Shown one piece after another: positions 5,359 to 5,676 of a DNA stretch of 5,676 nt. A program made the translations under genes and the position numbers. Numbering within the stretch: position 1 is the stretch's first letter; each line of letters begins with the position of its first letter. The notes beneath the pieces are model-generated. The model was not told where the DNA came from, did not search any database, and worked only from the letters and a program-made list of their open reading frames with translations. The stretch is taken from the NCBI GenBank assembly GCA_030609245.1, contig JAUWCP010000164.1:1-5676 (forward strand). Reading direction: 5' to 3'. The DNA is from Hyphomicrobium sp. GTDB lineage: Bacteria; Pseudomonadota; Alphaproteobacteria; Rhizobiales; Hyphomicrobiaceae.

Positions 5359-5443
5359 TGGGTGACGCAACTTGAGACAGTCAGATTGCCGCATCTTGCG
5401 CCGAGCCGGGTGGAAGAATTGCGATAGCATCGGCCCCAACGTG

Positions 5444-5676
5444 ATGAGCGAAGCACCGCCAAAAAACGAAGGACGCGTGCGCGAGATTTGCGAGGCGCAC
5501 GGCAATCGGCCCGAAGAGCTGTTGGAGATCCTGCACGACGCCCAGGATGCATTCGGGTTTGCAGCCAAGGATCTGTCTGCTGAGATTGCCCAAGCGCTTA
5601 ATATATCGCGCACCAAAGATTGTGGCGTCATTGGCTTCTATCATGACTACCGGCGCGAGCCACCTGGACGGCACAT
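5444..5676 (+). CDS. fdsG: NAD-dependent formate dehydrogenase gamma subunit, N-terminal part (runs off right edge)
   Basis: The 77 residues present match the helical N-terminal half of FdsG, a NuoE-like (24-kDa) subunit with a thioredoxin-fold [2Fe-2S] domain: EELLEILHDAQDAFGF (24-39), IAQALNISR (48-56), then GVIGFYHDYRREPPGRH (61-77), which resembles the family wording GVVTFYHDFRREPAGRH. The four cluster-binding cysteines lie beyond the window. In soluble molybdenum or tungsten formate dehydrogenases, FdsG works with FdsB and FdsA to pass electrons from formate to NAD+ in the cytoplasm. The start is ATG 5444; an adjacent in-frame GTG at 5441 is equally possible. No good ribosome binding site is seen at normal spacing (GGAAG at 5412-5416 is 27 bases away), so the start is less certain than the identity. 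The TKDCG segment, where relatives usually have AEVHG, is a small divergence. Confidence 0.88.
   Translation, partial: MSEAPPKNEGRVREICEAHGNRPEELLEILHDAQDAFGFAAKDLSAEIAQALNISRTKDCGVIGFYHDYRREPPGRH

Noticed and set aside
5299..5631. Minus-strand frames antisense to fdsG and its upstream region
   Set aside because: They mirror the fdsG coding sequence, which has clear family wording on the plus strand.
1..5676. CRISPR array, tRNA/rRNA genes, insertion sequences, attachment sites
   Set aside because: No regularly spaced repeats, no tRNA-like cloverleaf sequence, no transposase frame and no terminal inverted repeats with target duplication were seen.

Overview
The window looks like chromosomal DNA of an alphaproteobacterium, most likely Hyphomicrobiales (Bradyrhizobium/Rhodopseudomonas-like or a methylotroph relative). 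This rests on the wording of the GroES and GroEL proteins, a CIRCE-type operator, high G+C, and a LysR regulator followed by the gamma subunit of an NAD-dependent formate dehydrogenase. The genus is inferred from remembered family sequences, not from a search.

Layout. (1) 1-399 is the 3' end of an SDR-family gene whose usual catalytic Tyr and Lys appear to be replaced. (2) 376-739, minus strand, is a broken FUSC-type membrane transporter gene. Only its N-terminal part remains, split by a 4-bp duplication. (3) 819-3062 is a complete bicistronic chaperonin operon: a sigma70/RpoH-like promoter, a CIRCE operator at the expected transcription start, groES, an intergenic hairpin, groEL, and a strong intrinsic terminator. 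(4) 3124-3897, minus strand, is an unrecognised gene for a small protein with one N-terminal membrane segment and a long Ala/Pro/Ser/Arg-rich tail. It is convergent with groEL. (5) 3898-4345 is a non-coding divergent region containing several inverted repeats. (6) 4346-5263 is a complete LysR-type regulator gene. (7) 5264-5443 is a regulatory gap with a LysR-box-like dyad. (8) 5444 to the right edge is the start of fdsG, presumably the first gene of a formate dehydrogenase operon continuing outside the window.

How the parts work together. GroES and GroEL form the folding chamber, and the operon is probably repressed by HrcA through CIRCE. This may be one of several groESL copies, as is common in rhizobia. 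The LysR protein most likely senses formate or a related signal and controls the fds genes next to it. The unknown membrane protein has no clear link to either unit.

I found no convincing new multi-gene system. The points most worth a second look are the catalytically altered SDR, the precisely readable FUSC frameshift, the orphan membrane protein with its dyad-rich upstream region, the palindrome before the LysR gene, and the putative LysR box before fdsG.
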